Virus record (IMG/VR): IMGVR_UViG_3300019763_000001
Span: 1 to 64,000 of that record
Reading direction: 5' to 3' (one strand)
Source of the DNA: a virus
Length of the DNA: 64,000 nt
The notes beneath the pieces are model-generated. The model worked only from the letters and a program-made list of their open reading frames with translations. It searched no databases and was not told where the DNA came from. The translations under genes were made by a program, and so were the position numbers. Every line of letters starts with the position of its first letter. Positions within the stretch are counted from its first letter, which is position 1. This document shows positions 1 to 8,450 of the stretch, piece after piece.

Positions 1-51
1 ACCTTATTCCACTCTCTAACCCCTTCGCAAATTTATTTTGCAAACATAAAT

Positions 52-129
52 GGGCCAATAGTATAATCGGTTAATACGCTCGCCTCATAAGCGAAAGAAG
101 GAGCGGTTCGAATCCGCCTTGGCCCACCA
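52..129 (+). tRNA. tRNA-Met-like gene, anticodon CAU
   Basis: The sequence folds as a cloverleaf: acceptor GGGCCAA (52-58) pairs with TTGGCCC (119-125), D stem GTAT/ATAC, anticodon loop CTCATAA (84-90) with CAT at 86-88, T loop TTCGAAT (107-113), discriminator A126 and an encoded CCA (127-129). There is a C-A mismatch at the outer anticodon-stem pair (79/95) and an A-C mismatch at the outer T-stem pair (102/118). CAU could also be an Ile2 tRNA if C34 is modified to lysidine. The anticodon loop has the normal 7 bases, so this is not the quadruplet decoder proposed elsewhere. It may be the last member of a tRNA cluster upstream of the window. Confidence 0.82.
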
Positions 130-155
130 CGTTTTTTCAAATTTCCTGAAATCAT
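80..155 (+). repeat. Direct repeat copy 1 (tRNA 3' half plus downstream)
   Basis: The anticodon arm, T arm and 3' end of the tRNA plus about 25 bases of downstream sequence recur at 615-693 with a few substitutions and small indels. This is the intact copy. Confidence 0.85.
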
Positions 156-165
156 CATAAAAAGC

Positions 166-194
166 TTGCATTCATAATCAGCATGATAGATAAT
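166..194 (+). promoter_or_regulatory. sigma70-like promoter
   Basis: TTGCAT (166-171) and GATAAT (189-194) are separated by 17 bases, upstream of the gene at 243. Immediately downstream a bulged hairpin (CGTCA...TGACG enclosing GGGAT/ATCCC, about 197-223) lies in the leader. Confidence 0.5.
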
Positions 195-242
195 AGCGTC
201 AAGTTAAGGGATGATCCCTGACGTTATTTCTGAGGTGTCATT

Positions 243-512
243 ATGAAAAAGTACTATGCATTTAACGGACAATCAAACACAACATCAGGACAGCCAAACC
301 GACTAACAGGTCGTTGCTCGTCTTATGGGGATCTTGTGTTGTTTAAAACTAAAAAGGATCGTGACAACTACTGTGACACTTTTAATTATCGTTTCAAAAA
401 CTACCCGCAAGCAACTAATAAAAAAGAGGCAAAAGCAAAATATTTCGCTGGGATGACTCAAAATCAGTTTGATGAATATCTTGAAATGCTAGATTATTAT
501 GCAGAACAGTAG
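243..512 (+). CDS. Small conserved phage protein, unknown function
   Basis: An 89-residue basic protein that begins MKKYYAFNGQSN and carries a YAFNGQ...GRCSSYG...RDNYCD pattern of a type I associate with small phage proteins of unknown role. The ATG follows TGAGGTGTCATT, a usable ribosome site. It ends with TAG followed by A, one of only two genes in the window that stop with UAG. Reading that TAGA as a four-base codon would add about 47 residues running into the decayed tRNA copy, so normal termination is more likely. It sits between two copies of a tRNA segment and may have arrived with that duplication. Confidence 0.7.
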   Translation: MKKYYAFNGQSNTTSGQPNRLTGRCSSYGDLVLFKTKKDRDNYCDTFNYRFKNYPQATNKKEAKAKYFAGMTQNQFDEYLEMLDYYAEQ

Positions 513-614
513 ACTCAAAAATTGTCTAGTAAAAGGAGCTAATAGGCTCTCTCTCTCTTGTTGCAATCCCATCCAAAATGCTATAACTATCAGACCAGTC
601 ATCAATCAATGTAG

Positions 615-693
615 TCACCTCATAAGCGAAAGAAGGAGCGGTTAGAATCCGCCTTAGCTCCCACTACGTTTTTTTCAAATTTCCTGAAATCAT
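615..693 (+). pseudogene. Decayed partial tRNA copy (direct repeat copy 2)
   Basis: This copies 80-155: the anticodon loop CCTCATAA and the T arm are present, with TTCGAAT changed to TTAGAAT and the acceptor 3' side changed. The 5' half (acceptor and D arm) is missing, so it cannot fold as a tRNA. It reads as a relic of a segmental duplication. Confidence 0.75.
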
Positions 694-696
694 TAC

Positions 697-725
697 TTTA
701 CTTCCTCCCTCTATTTTCATACAAT
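697..725 (+). promoter_or_regulatory. sigma70-like promoter
   Basis: TTTACT (697-702), a 17-base spacer and TACAAT (720-725) lie 36 bases before the gene at 761. The same TACAAT -10 occurs before rIIA. Confidence 0.5.
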
Positions 726-760
726 ACTAATACAAACTAAAGAATTAAAGAGATAACAAC

Positions 761-1072
761 ATGATGAAATTATTTGAAATTACTGACCAAACATCTCCTT
801 TGAACTTCTTTGTTGTTCTAGAAGTTGCTATTGAGAATGAATTAGAAGCTTGGGCTAATGGGGATCGTGAATGGACAGTTTCAAATCAATTCTATGAAGC
901 AGAGTTGGAAACTGCATTGCAAAACATTGAAGCAATGAGCGATTTCGATAAAGAAACTCTATTCAAAACTATTCAGAAAGGCAACTATCATTTGATGGAT
1001 TTAGTGTGTAACCATATTAGCTCATTTAGAGCAGGGCAGATTACACATACAACAGATTTTAGTGTTGATTAA
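761..1072 (+). CDS. Hypothetical protein, 103 aa
   Basis: Acidic protein that I do not recognise; no signal peptide, membrane segment or cysteine motif. It is the first gene after the promoter at 697-725 and heads a run of + strand genes up to about 3.9 kb. The ATG pair at 761/764 follows an A-rich leader with AAAGAGATAA. Confidence 0.7.
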   Translation: MMKLFEITDQTSPLNFFVVLEVAIENELEAWANGDREWTVSNQFYEAELETALQNIEAMSDFDKETLFKTIQKGNYHLMDLVCNHISSFRAGQITHTTDFSVD

Positions 1073-1151
1073 TACTGAAAACCGTTTGACTCTTAATAAC
1101 TGTTACGCTTATAATGCTTGTATAAAATTTACAAATAAGGAAGAAATTAAA

Positions 1152-2540
1152 ATGAATAATTCGAACCTAGTTTTGCTAATCGCAATTCCAAACCAATTAC
1201 TTTCTTTCCAATATATTGTTGGGAAAAATACTTCTTTGGATACTGTGTTTGTATTGGATAAGAGTTCCAGAACTATAACGTTTATTGATGAGACACTAAG
1301 CGTCAAAAAATTCAATTACATAGGGAATAGTATAAACAAAGATTACTATCAAATTATTGATCTAAATGCGGCGATTGAAAAGCTTATGCGCACTGTCAAT
1401 AGAAATGATCAATTCGAAATGATCAATTCGAACAACGTTATCCACCTGTCAACATCAGCCGGATTGGATGAAAGTTTGACATCAGCCCGAAGTTTCTTAT
1501 GTGATTGTGCAGAAGGCTTCTATGATATTATTTGTTATATCGACATGAAGAAAAAGCATAATGACTACTTTTATGCGTCTGTAGCTAAGAAAAGCAACTC
1601 TTATGATCATGTAGTTGAGCAGTTATTGGAAGCTAACATTGGCAAAGAGTTTGATGTTTATGAGCACATCTTAAAAAGCGCTCCTCCTTGCTTAGTTGAA
1701 TCTTTAAAAAATTCAATACAAGCTTCAAGCGCCAAAGAACTTATGATCAGTCGAATTGAAAAAGATGGTGGTACAGGCAAGTATATGATTGTGTCTGAAT
1801 TATCAAAATCTGGAGCCATTTATCCATATGTGTTTGAATTCGATTCTACTGTTGAAGAGGTTGAGCGTATTTTGGGCGATATGGGCTTAAATGAAGTTGA
1901 AACTCCAGATAAAAGAAACTTTGCAATTTTAGTTCCAAAGAATAAAGGCTATCTATATGGCGAAAGAAAAGTAAATCTTGATGATAGCTTGTTTTTGATT
2001 GTTGTGGCAAATGAAAATGATTTGTCAAAAAGCTCTCTGTTGTCAATATCAAAAGACTTTGAGGTTAATGAATTATCGAATTCGTTTAACTGGAGCAATA
2101 AGGCTGTTATATCAACATCACTATACGAAGAGCTAGATCTTAAACGAGCAATTGAGCAAATTAAATCCGTTGATGAATCATCTAGTTTATGTTCATCTAA
2201 GAGTGTTGAAGAGTTGTGTATTAAGTTGCTATCAAATGAGCCTAGCAAAAAACGATTAGAAGAAACATTCAGCTATTACATGGCATCTGGGTATATTCAG
2301 TTTTTGAATTTAGAATATAGTGATGGTGATGATTTCCTTTCTATTGCTAAAGAAGCATTCTACAAGCTTAAGCCGCTTATTGATACGTATAAGAATCGAT
2401 ATAGCAATCTTGTTTGTACAGTATTTCGATACAAAGAATATGAAAAAATCTTCAAATTCAATAACGTTAATGAAGTGCTATTAGTTAAAGTTGATGTTAA
2501 CGGCGAACGAATCGCTGCTAAATTTACAACAACTGACTAA
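1152..2540 (+). CDS. Hypothetical protein, 462 aa
   Basis: The frame opens earlier (GTG at 1062), but the ATG at 1152 has a good ribosome site (AAGGAAG) and avoids overlap with the previous gene, so I choose it. The protein is mixed alpha/beta in composition with an acidic middle and no recognisable catalytic motif. A short tandem duplication of about 15 bases (GATCAATTCGAAAT unit) lies near 1414-1437. Its last residues, KFTTTD, reappear at the end of the next gene, hinting at a copied 3' end. Confidence 0.75.
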   Translation: MNNSNLVLLIAIPNQLLSFQYIVGKNTSLDTVFVLDKSSRTITFIDETLSVKKFNYIGNSINKDYYQIIDLNAAIEKLMRTVNRNDQFEMINSNNVIHLSTSAGLDESLTSARSFLCDCAEGFYDIICYIDMKKKHNDYFYASVAKKSNSYDHVVEQLLEANIGKEFDVYEHILKSAPPCLVESLKNSIQASSAKELMISRIEKDGGTGKYMIVSELSKSGAIYPYVFEFDSTVEEVERILGDMGLNEVETPDKRNFAILVPKNKGYLYGERKVNLDDSLFLIVVANENDLSKSSLLSISKDFEVNELSNSFNWSNKAVISTSLYEELDLKRAIEQIKSVDESSSLCSSKSVEELCIKLLSNEPSKKRLEETFSYYMASGYIQFLNLEYSDGDDFLSIAKEAFYKLKPLIDTYKNRYSNLVCTVFRYKEYEKIFKFNNVNEVLLVKVDVNGERIAAKFTTTD

Positions 2541-2599
2541 TTTTGTGCCGGATCGTATAATTCTATACGATCCAAATTAATCGTGGCGGTGGTGATGAT

Positions 2600-2851
2600 G
2601 TGAACAATTTGAAAAGTATTGATTGGAATGAAGCTAGCGAGCTAGGTTTAATTGAGAAAATAAATCGAGAAGTGCTGCACCCACTAGGTCTTGCAATGAC
2701 AAGAAATCCTGAAACTGGTGTTAGCGAAAACTTGCTAATTTCTGAAGACGGTAAATGGGAGTATGCGCAAGAAATGAAAACAAAAATTCTACCTGATCAT
2801 GAAGTAAAGAAAATGATTTCGGATAAATTTACAACAACGGATGAGGTTTAA
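2600..2851 (+). CDS. Hypothetical protein, 83 aa
   Basis: Starts at GTG 2600 after GGCGGTGGTGAT. The stretch ELGLIEKINREVLHPLGLA looks like a small family seen in other phages, of unknown function (recollection, not checked). It ends SDKFTTTDEV, sharing KFTTTD with the end of the preceding protein. It lies directly ahead of the macro-domain gene. Confidence 0.7.
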   Translation: MNNLKSIDWNEASELGLIEKINREVLHPLGLAMTRNPETGVSENLLISEDGKWEYAQEMKTKILPDHEVKKMISDKFTTTDEV

Positions 2852-2855
2852 GTAT

Positions 2856-3422
2856 ATGGGTATCATGACGCAAAACCCAATTGAAATTATCGATGGGTGT
2901 ATAGTAACAGCAGCAAAGGAAGATAAAATTGATGTACTCTTCCACCAAGTTAATACGCTAGGTGTTATGGGCGGTGGGGTAGCTCTAGAAATTCGTGATG
3001 AGTTTCCTGATCACTATGAAGATTACTTGGCTACTTGTGATATATCATCATCATCAGAATTTGTTGAAGAACAAGATTTAATGGGTGCATATGTTGTCAC
3101 CGATATAATGGCAGATGAAGATACTGATTCCGTTAAATTGAAAATTTGTGGCGTATTTGGTCAACGCACTATTAAAAGTGGTATGGATGATTATAGAGTT
3201 CATACTAACTATGCAGCTCTATTCATGGGCATTGTTGATGTGATTAGATATGAATTAGATTATGATTCAGACTATGAATCAGAATACACGGTTGCATTTC
3301 CATACTTGATTGGTTGCGGATTAGCTGGTGGTGAATGGAATGTAGTTGATTCATATATTCGAACATTACAAGATCTTTACCCTAAATTAAAGTTTGTGTA
3401 CTACAAGTACACACCAAAATAA
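2856..3422 (+). CDS. Macro-domain protein (ADP-ribose binding)
   Basis: A 188-residue single-domain protein with macro-domain landmarks: HQVNTLGVMGGGVALEI near the start (the phosphate-binding loop after a QVN strand) and a second loop FPYLIGCGLAGGEW near the end. Macro domains bind or hydrolyse ADP-ribose, ADP-ribose-1''-phosphate or ADP-ribosyl groups. The frame is open from ATG 2841, but ATG 2856 has GAGG nine bases upstream and avoids overlap with the previous gene. It sits next to a RyR-domain gene, and both domains are known from nucleotide-signal systems, so an anti-defence role is possible (inference). Confidence 0.85.
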   Translation: MGIMTQNPIEIIDGCIVTAAKEDKIDVLFHQVNTLGVMGGGVALEIRDEFPDHYEDYLATCDISSSSEFVEEQDLMGAYVVTDIMADEDTDSVKLKICGVFGQRTIKSGMDDYRVHTNYAALFMGIVDVIRYELDYDSDYESEYTVAFPYLIGCGLAGGEWNVVDSYIRTLQDLYPKLKFVYYKYTPK

Positions 3423-3437
3423 AGGAGAATTTTATTT

Positions 3438-3938
3438 ATGGCAAATAATAATGATAAGCTAGGGATGATGATTTATGCAGTAGCATCAGTTATCAGATGT
3501 TCAGCCATTACGGCCCATAACCTAAATAAGTATCACTGTGAAAAGATTGGTGATACCAGTCAAAAACCTTGGGAAGAAACGCCGCATGAACTGAGAGTGA
3601 GTGCTGTTAACGGTATCACATCATACTATACTAATCCTAATACAACCCCACAAATGTCTCATCAGAGTTGGATGACAGAGAAGATTGATAATGGTTGGGT
3701 ATATGGTGAAGTCAAAGATATTGAAAAGAAAACTCACCCATGCTTAGTTCCATATACAGAGTTAAGCGAACATGATAGAGAAAAGGATAAACTATTTTCC
3801 ATCGTAGGTAAATCATCTTATGAACATTTTATCTCAGCTTTGATTTGTGATCATCCAAACATTAAGGGAGTTGTTGAAAATTTACTTCAAAATGAAGAAT
3901 GCGCCGAAATGATCACAGACATTGCATCAGAAATTTAA
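3438..3938 (+). CDS. RyR-domain protein
   Basis: 166 residues. Residues about 25-115 match the RyR repeat: NKYHCEKIGD, PWEETPHELR, SWMTEKIDNGWVYGE, KTHPCLVPYTELSEHDREKD. Such domains occur in ryanodine receptors and in bacterial proteins, where they are proposed to sense signalling nucleotides. A strong site AAAGGAGAA precedes the ATG. It forms a cotranscribed pair with the macro-domain gene and ends just before a terminator-like hairpin. Family assignment is confident; role is inference. Confidence 0.82.
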   Translation: MANNNDKLGMMIYAVASVIRCSAITAHNLNKYHCEKIGDTSQKPWEETPHELRVSAVNGITSYYTNPNTTPQMSHQSWMTEKIDNGWVYGEVKDIEKKTHPCLVPYTELSEHDREKDKLFSIVGKSSYEHFISALICDHPNIKGVVENLLQNEECAEMITDIASEI

Positions 3939-3959
3939 ATGATGCAATAAATCTTCAAA

Positions 3960-3992
3960 AAATGACAATAAATGATGAATTTATTGTCATTT
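3960..3992 (+). terminator. Terminator-like perfect hairpin
   Basis: AAATGACAATAAAT (3960-3973) pairs perfectly over 14 bases with 3979-3992 around a 5-base loop, just after the RyR gene. The stem is AT-rich and lacks a clear separate U run, so it may be a weak terminator or mRNA-end stabiliser. Confidence 0.6.
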
Positions 3993-3997
3993 CCATC

Positions 3998-4026
3998 TTG
4001 TAATATCACTTCAGTTCCTTTACAAT
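3998..4026 (+). promoter_or_regulatory. sigma70-like promoter of the rII genes
   Basis: TTGTAA (3998-4003), 17 bases, TACAAT (4021-4026), 37 bases before the rIIA start. Confidence 0.5.
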
Positions 4027-4062
4027 ATACTTATATTGAAAACAACATTTTAGAGGTTAGAG

Positions 4063-7000
4063 ATGATCCCAGTAGAAAAAGTAACACGAAACACCCAAAC
4101 AATGGGAATGGAAAACGCTGAAAAGATTGAATTTCGTCTAACAGCTGAAGAGTTTCGAAACAGTTACGCTACAATATACTCATATAGAGAAGAAGCTGTT
4201 GTACGTGAGTATATCACAAATGCAATTGATGCTCATATCATGGCTGATAAGCTTGATACACCAATCAAAATTTATGTACCAACTAACCTACAACCTCTAT
4301 TGATCATTGAGGATGAAGGGATCGGCTTAGAAAAAATTGAAACCATCTTAACGTTCAATCAATCAACAAAAACACGCGACAATAAAACAAACGGGCGTTT
4401 GGGTAAAGGTGCTAAGTCAGCTTATGCAATTGCTGATACATTTACAGTGACCTTCACAAAAGATGGTTGGACAGAGAAATGGGTAGCGTATATTGATGAT
4501 CAAGGTATGCCCATGCGAAACAGAATTTCGAGGACAGAAACTCCAGATAAAGGAAATGGCGTTAGAATCGAGATTCCAATTTCTGCTGAGCGTATGCACT
4601 CTATTCTTCTAGCATTGCAAAAGATCTTATGTTTCGTAACGTATCCTTACGAAATTGTCAATGATCCAGATCTAATAATCCCTAAGCTTGAGACGACGAC
4701 TGATAACACTCAAATATTTCTTAAAGATGTTGTAACAACTTGGACTGAAACTAAATCATATTACTGCGACGTTGAAGATAAAGTTGTTACAAATGAAATT
4801 GAAAAAACTTTTGAAGTTGGTGATTGCAGTATCAATTCTTATGAAGTTGTTGGCGATAGAGTGAGAATGGATAAATTGATGATTCGTCAAGCCAACGTTG
4901 TGTACCCTGTTGACGTTCAACAGTTGGATGATGATACAGAAGAAAAGTTGAATGCACTAACTAACAATATTGGTTATGGCTACAATAACAAATGTCTAAT
5001 TATCGACGTTCCTATTGGTACAGTTGAGTTTCAACCATCTCGCGAACAATTGACATATGATGGTCTTTCTCTTAAAAATATTCAGTCGATTGTTAGTGAA
5101 ACAATCAACCTAATAATCAAAAAGTACCTTGATGTTGTTGATGCAATTGTGGCTAAAAAAGCATGTTTAGTAGGATTCGATGAAGATATTCCTACTGTCT
5201 ATGCTTTATATATCTATATTAACACAATTGAAAATACGAAAACTCGCGAATACATTTCTCGATATATTAAGAAGACACACTCTCATATTTTTAATGAAGA
5301 TGACTTTAGTTATTCTCGATCAATTATTGAACGCACAGTATATTCATCTATCCATTTATTTCTGACAAGCAAAGTGTACAAAGTTGAAGATAGACGCCAT
5401 CAACAACATCATATTAATGACTTTTCTTTCGTTAGTGTCGAAAAAGACTATGACTTTGAGATTGGTCGCATGAAGACTATAGTTAGAATTCCGAAAGAAA
5501 AAGTTTGTGTTGAACATCCTCAGCTTCATTACACAAACGATGATAAGAAACGAGTGTTTTATGCATTTATTGATGAGCACGGCAATACAAATCGTTGGAA
5601 GATGAAAGCGCGTAGAATGATGGAAAACCTCACTAAGAGTGGAGGGTCATCTAATGGTAATCATAGAGACAAAAGAACACAGTTGATTATCATTAAGTAC
5701 AATACCGGATTGTTTAAGAATGTCGGCGAAGCAGCGCTATCTTTTACTCAGCGATACCCCCATCTAAACTTATTGCCTGAGTTGGTTAATGATGTCTCGT
5801 TGATTGATGATTCAGATTTAATTGATCAAGAGAAAAAGGCGAATTACAAATATTTCACAAGTATTGATTCTTTAAACAGATTGCATTCTATTAGTGATGC
5901 TAATGCTAAGACATTTGAAGAGTTGGATAATGACAAAACTGTATTCTTACCCATTTACAGAGGAGAGCTTACAGTAGATGATGAAAGCCATATTCCGGAT
6001 TGCTTATCTTCAAAAAGAATTTTTAGCATCAATAATGCAAACGTTATACAAAATTTCTTCAAGGCTATTAATGCTATTTCTCAAATTTGTGAATTTGATG
6101 ATGTGATTAGAGAGTATAACTTAATTGCTGTTCCATATCGATTCTTACCAAAATTTCACAAAAACTGCCCTAATGCGCTCAACTTGAAAGAGTTTGGTAA
6201 TACGCTCGTAGAAATGAGTAAAAAAGAAGTTGAAGAATTTGTTGACAAAACAGATGTGAGTAAAATTGAAGAGAGTCAGTATATTAAACGTATAAACACA
6301 TTGCGTCATATATTTGATCCGCAGCGTGAAAATTCAGATACTTGCATTAATAAAACCGCAGCTGCATTATTTAGGCATATGAATGGAAATGTGCTTAGAG
6401 TTAAACACAAATTACAGGCTTATGAAAATGATGATGAGCTTGTAAAAGAAGCTATTGAGAAATGTAATGAATTTAGAGGATATATGACTGATTTGATCTT
6501 GTACAGCAATAAGTATAAGAGCGATTATGAAGTAGAATTGGTTATTTCAAAGAATCGTGAAATATCATCTCTTATTTGGGCCATCTCCGTTTTTAATGAA
6601 GCAGAATTTAATTTCAATCCATTTAGTTGTATTGACAAGTTGGTTGTTTCGAATAAGGATAATGTTGTTAATTCGGTCGTGAGCATCGAATATTTGCAAA
6701 AACGTTTTAACACCATTAACTATAAACATTTTTCATACGTATTTTTAGATATATTTAAACGTATGATCAAAAAGATTACAGATGAAATGGGTGGCATTTT
6801 TACGTTAAACGGAAGAGAAGCGTTCCCAGCTCTAGATAAATGGGATATTAAACACTGTTTTGATGGCTATATTAGTTATACTGAAGCCCATAAAATTAAA
6901 GTAGCTAAGTGCGTAAAGGTTGCATCAGAAATCATTAGAGTATATAATATTTCAGAAGAAATTAAAAAATCAGGAGAAAACAAACAATGCATAAATACAC

Positions 7001-7101
7001 AAAAGATGAAAAATTTGAAGCGTACTACACCCACTGTAAAAAGGGTAACAGTACCATTGCGGAGACAGCTAAACAAACAGGTTATGACCGACGCCGTTTG
7101 A
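4063..7101 (+). CDS. rIIA: rIIA-like protein with GHKL ATPase domain
   Basis: 1012 residues, longer than T4 rIIA (about 725). The N-terminal 200 residues form a GHKL (Hsp90/MutL-type) ATPase: N box REYITNAIDAH, G1 box IEDEGIGL and G2 box NGRLGKGAKSAYA. The remaining 800 residues have no motif I recognise. T4 rIIA protects against prophage-induced exclusion and is membrane-associated. The ATG follows AGAGGTTAGAG. The next gene, rIIB, starts at 6987, so the last 38 codons of rIIA are read in another frame of rIIB's helix-turn-helix region and encode a Lys/Arg/Thr-rich tail. Such a long overlap is unusual and may mean the original stop was lost. Confidence 0.9.
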   Translation: MIPVEKVTRNTQTMGMENAEKIEFRLTAEEFRNSYATIYSYREEAVVREYITNAIDAHIMADKLDTPIKIYVPTNLQPLLIIEDEGIGLEKIETILTFNQSTKTRDNKTNGRLGKGAKSAYAIADTFTVTFTKDGWTEKWVAYIDDQGMPMRNRISRTETPDKGNGVRIEIPISAERMHSILLALQKILCFVTYPYEIVNDPDLIIPKLETTTDNTQIFLKDVVTTWTETKSYYCDVEDKVVTNEIEKTFEVGDCSINSYEVVGDRVRMDKLMIRQANVVYPVDVQQLDDDTEEKLNALTNNIGYGYNNKCLIIDVPIGTVEFQPSREQLTYDGLSLKNIQSIVSETINLIIKKYLDVVDAIVAKKACLVGFDEDIPTVYALYIYINTIENTKTREYISRYIKKTHSHIFNEDDFSYSRSIIERTVYSSIHLFLTSKVYKVEDRRHQQHHINDFSFVSVEKDYDFEIGRMKTIVRIPKEKVCVEHPQLHYTNDDKKRVFYAFIDEHGNTNRWKMKARRMMENLTKSGGSSNGNHRDKRTQLIIIKYNTGLFKNVGEAALSFTQRYPHLNLLPELVNDVSLIDDSDLIDQEKKANYKYFTSIDSLNRLHSISDANAKTFEELDNDKTVFLPIYRGELTVDDESHIPDCLSSKRIFSINNANVIQNFFKAINAISQICEFDDVIREYNLIAVPYRFLPKFHKNCPNALNLKEFGNTLVEMSKKEVEEFVDKTDVSKIEESQYIKRINTLRHIFDPQRENSDTCINKTAAALFRHMNGNVLRVKHKLQAYENDDELVKEAIEKCNEFRGYMTDLILYSNKYKSDYEVELVISKNREISSLIWAISVFNEAEFNFNPFSCIDKLVVSNKDNVVNSVVSIEYLQKRFNTINYKHFSYVFLDIFKRMIKKITDEMGGIFTLNGREAFPALDKWDIKHCFDGYISYTEAHKIKVAKCVKVASEIIRVYNISEEIKKSGENKQCINTQKMKNLKRTTPTVKRVTVPLRRQLNKQVMTDAV

Positions 7102-8381
7102 GTGAGTGGTTCTCAGCTATTAAAACTAAACTCAAAAAAGAATATGAAGAATGGATTTCTAACCGTAGTGATGAAACAGAATTGTTTACACCATCTGTTG
7201 AAGATGAACTAACTACTACAACATCTGTTGCATTGATGGATCTAACTTTGTGCAAAGAAGTCACTTCATTTGATGCATGGTTTGATACTCTTAACACTTA
7301 TGCAGAAAGTAAAGAAAAATGTATTAAATCCAAAGATGAATGGGAAGAGTCATACAGTGCAGGATTTACAGTTGAAGAGGCATTTCAATATGAATTTGGT
7401 GACGACAAGGACAACTCAATTAAGCTTGATTCAGAAGGTGCAGAGACTGTAAAGCAGTCTCTTGAAAACCCTCCTGAGATGAATGATAAGCTGTTGCAAG
7501 CTTCCGAACAGTGTCAATTGAAAGAGGAAGAGTCGACATCAAAGAAAATGCCAGAGCAGATGATCGTAACAGATAATAGCGTTATGATTAAAGAGTTTGA
7601 TAGTGATGAAGTCATTGTTGTTGATACATCACATAAGAATTTCATCAACATCAGAGCGTTGATGGAGTATAGAAAGCCGGAACAAGTTGATTGGGTTCGC
7701 GTATATGACCTAATAAACATTAAAAGTCGTATTGAGAATTACACATCAGCGTCTGGCAAAATTTCTGTAAAAGATGGTCGATTGGTGTACAAAAACCGTC
7801 ATTTGACTGGTAAGTGTGCAGATCATATCATCAAACTAATGGAAGAGGGTGATGAAGATTTTGAACGTTACGTTAACTTCTATGAACTGTTGATGAAAAA
7901 TCCATGTAATTGGGCTGTTGATCGTCTATTCTTATTCTTAATTGAAAATGACATTTATATTAGGGAAGATGGTCTATTTGTTGCTTATCGATCAGTTGCG
8001 AAAGGGTTTAAAGATAAGCACACAGGGAAGTTTGATAATAGCCCAGGTGTCTACCAAAAAGTGGATCGAAATGAAGTGGATCCGGATTGGAATAAAGATT
8101 GCTCGCATGGGTTACATATTGCAGCTAAACCTTACTTAGATAATACCTGGGGATACGATGCGTTGATTGAATGTTATGTTAACCCTGCTAATGTCGTAGC
8201 TATCCCGACATATAAACAATTTTCAAAGATCAGAGTCTGTGCTTACTATGTTTCTGCTCATTTGGACGTTGAAGATTTCAGACCACGAAAATATGGGGAA
8301 GACCTTTTAAATACTAAGGTTATTGTTGATAAGCGTAGCGAAATGCCCCAGGAAATTTACGACTTGGTTATTGAAGCGTAA
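6987..8381 (+). CDS. rIIB: rIIB-like protein
   Basis: 464 residues. The first 50 residues carry a helix-turn-helix (STIAETAKQTGYDRRRLSEW). The last 170 residues match the rIIB C-terminal core: NPCNWAVDRLFLFLIEN, LFVAYRSV, GVYQKVDRNEVDPDW, CSHGLHIA, YVNPANVVAIP. The middle is acidic and low in complexity. AGGAG eight bases before the ATG supports this start, although it lies 115 bases inside rIIA. T4 rIIB (312 aa) acts with rIIA in resistance to exclusion; the pairing is conserved here. Confidence 0.9.
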   Translation: MHKYTKDEKFEAYYTHCKKGNSTIAETAKQTGYDRRRLSEWFSAIKTKLKKEYEEWISNRSDETELFTPSVEDELTTTTSVALMDLTLCKEVTSFDAWFDTLNTYAESKEKCIKSKDEWEESYSAGFTVEEAFQYEFGDDKDNSIKLDSEGAETVKQSLENPPEMNDKLLQASEQCQLKEEESTSKKMPEQMIVTDNSVMIKEFDSDEVIVVDTSHKNFINIRALMEYRKPEQVDWVRVYDLINIKSRIENYTSASGKISVKDGRLVYKNRHLTGKCADHIIKLMEEGDEDFERYVNFYELLMKNPCNWAVDRLFLFLIENDIYIREDGLFVAYRSVAKGFKDKHTGKFDNSPGVYQKVDRNEVDPDWNKDCSHGLHIAAKPYLDNTWGYDALIECYVNPANVVAIPTYKQFSKIRVCAYYVSAHLDVEDFRPRKYGEDLLNTKVIVDKRSEMPQEIYDLVIEA

Positions 8382-8388
8382 AACATCA

Positions 8389-8396
8389 TATAAATA
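8389..8396 (+). promoter_or_regulatory. T4-type late promoter TATAAATA
   Basis: Exact T4 late -10 consensus TATAAATA, just after rIIB and upstream of the gene at 8451. It would be read by host polymerase carrying the gp55-type sigma encoded at 21.5-22.2 kb. Confidence 0.75.
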
Positions 8397-8398
8397 AT

Positions 8399-8426
8399 AA
8401 ATGGGGGAGAATTATTTCTCCCATTT
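8399..8426 (+). terminator. Hairpin in late leader / after rIIB
   Basis: AAATGGG...GAGAA pairs with TTCTCCCATTT (8416-8426), with two extra G bases on the 5' arm. It lies at the expected start of the late transcript, so it could end rII transcripts or cap the late mRNA. Confidence 0.5.
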
Positions 8427-8450
8427 CTAATAATTTGGGAGATATTTAAA

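Noticed and set aside
52-129. The tRNA as the quadruplet (UAGA) decoder
   Set aside because: Its anticodon loop has seven bases with CAU and no CUA, so it cannot read UAG.
510-693. UAGA at 510-513 as another recoding site
   Set aside because: Readthrough in +1 gives about 47 codons that run across a decayed tRNA copy and look non-protein-like; the 89-residue protein looks complete.
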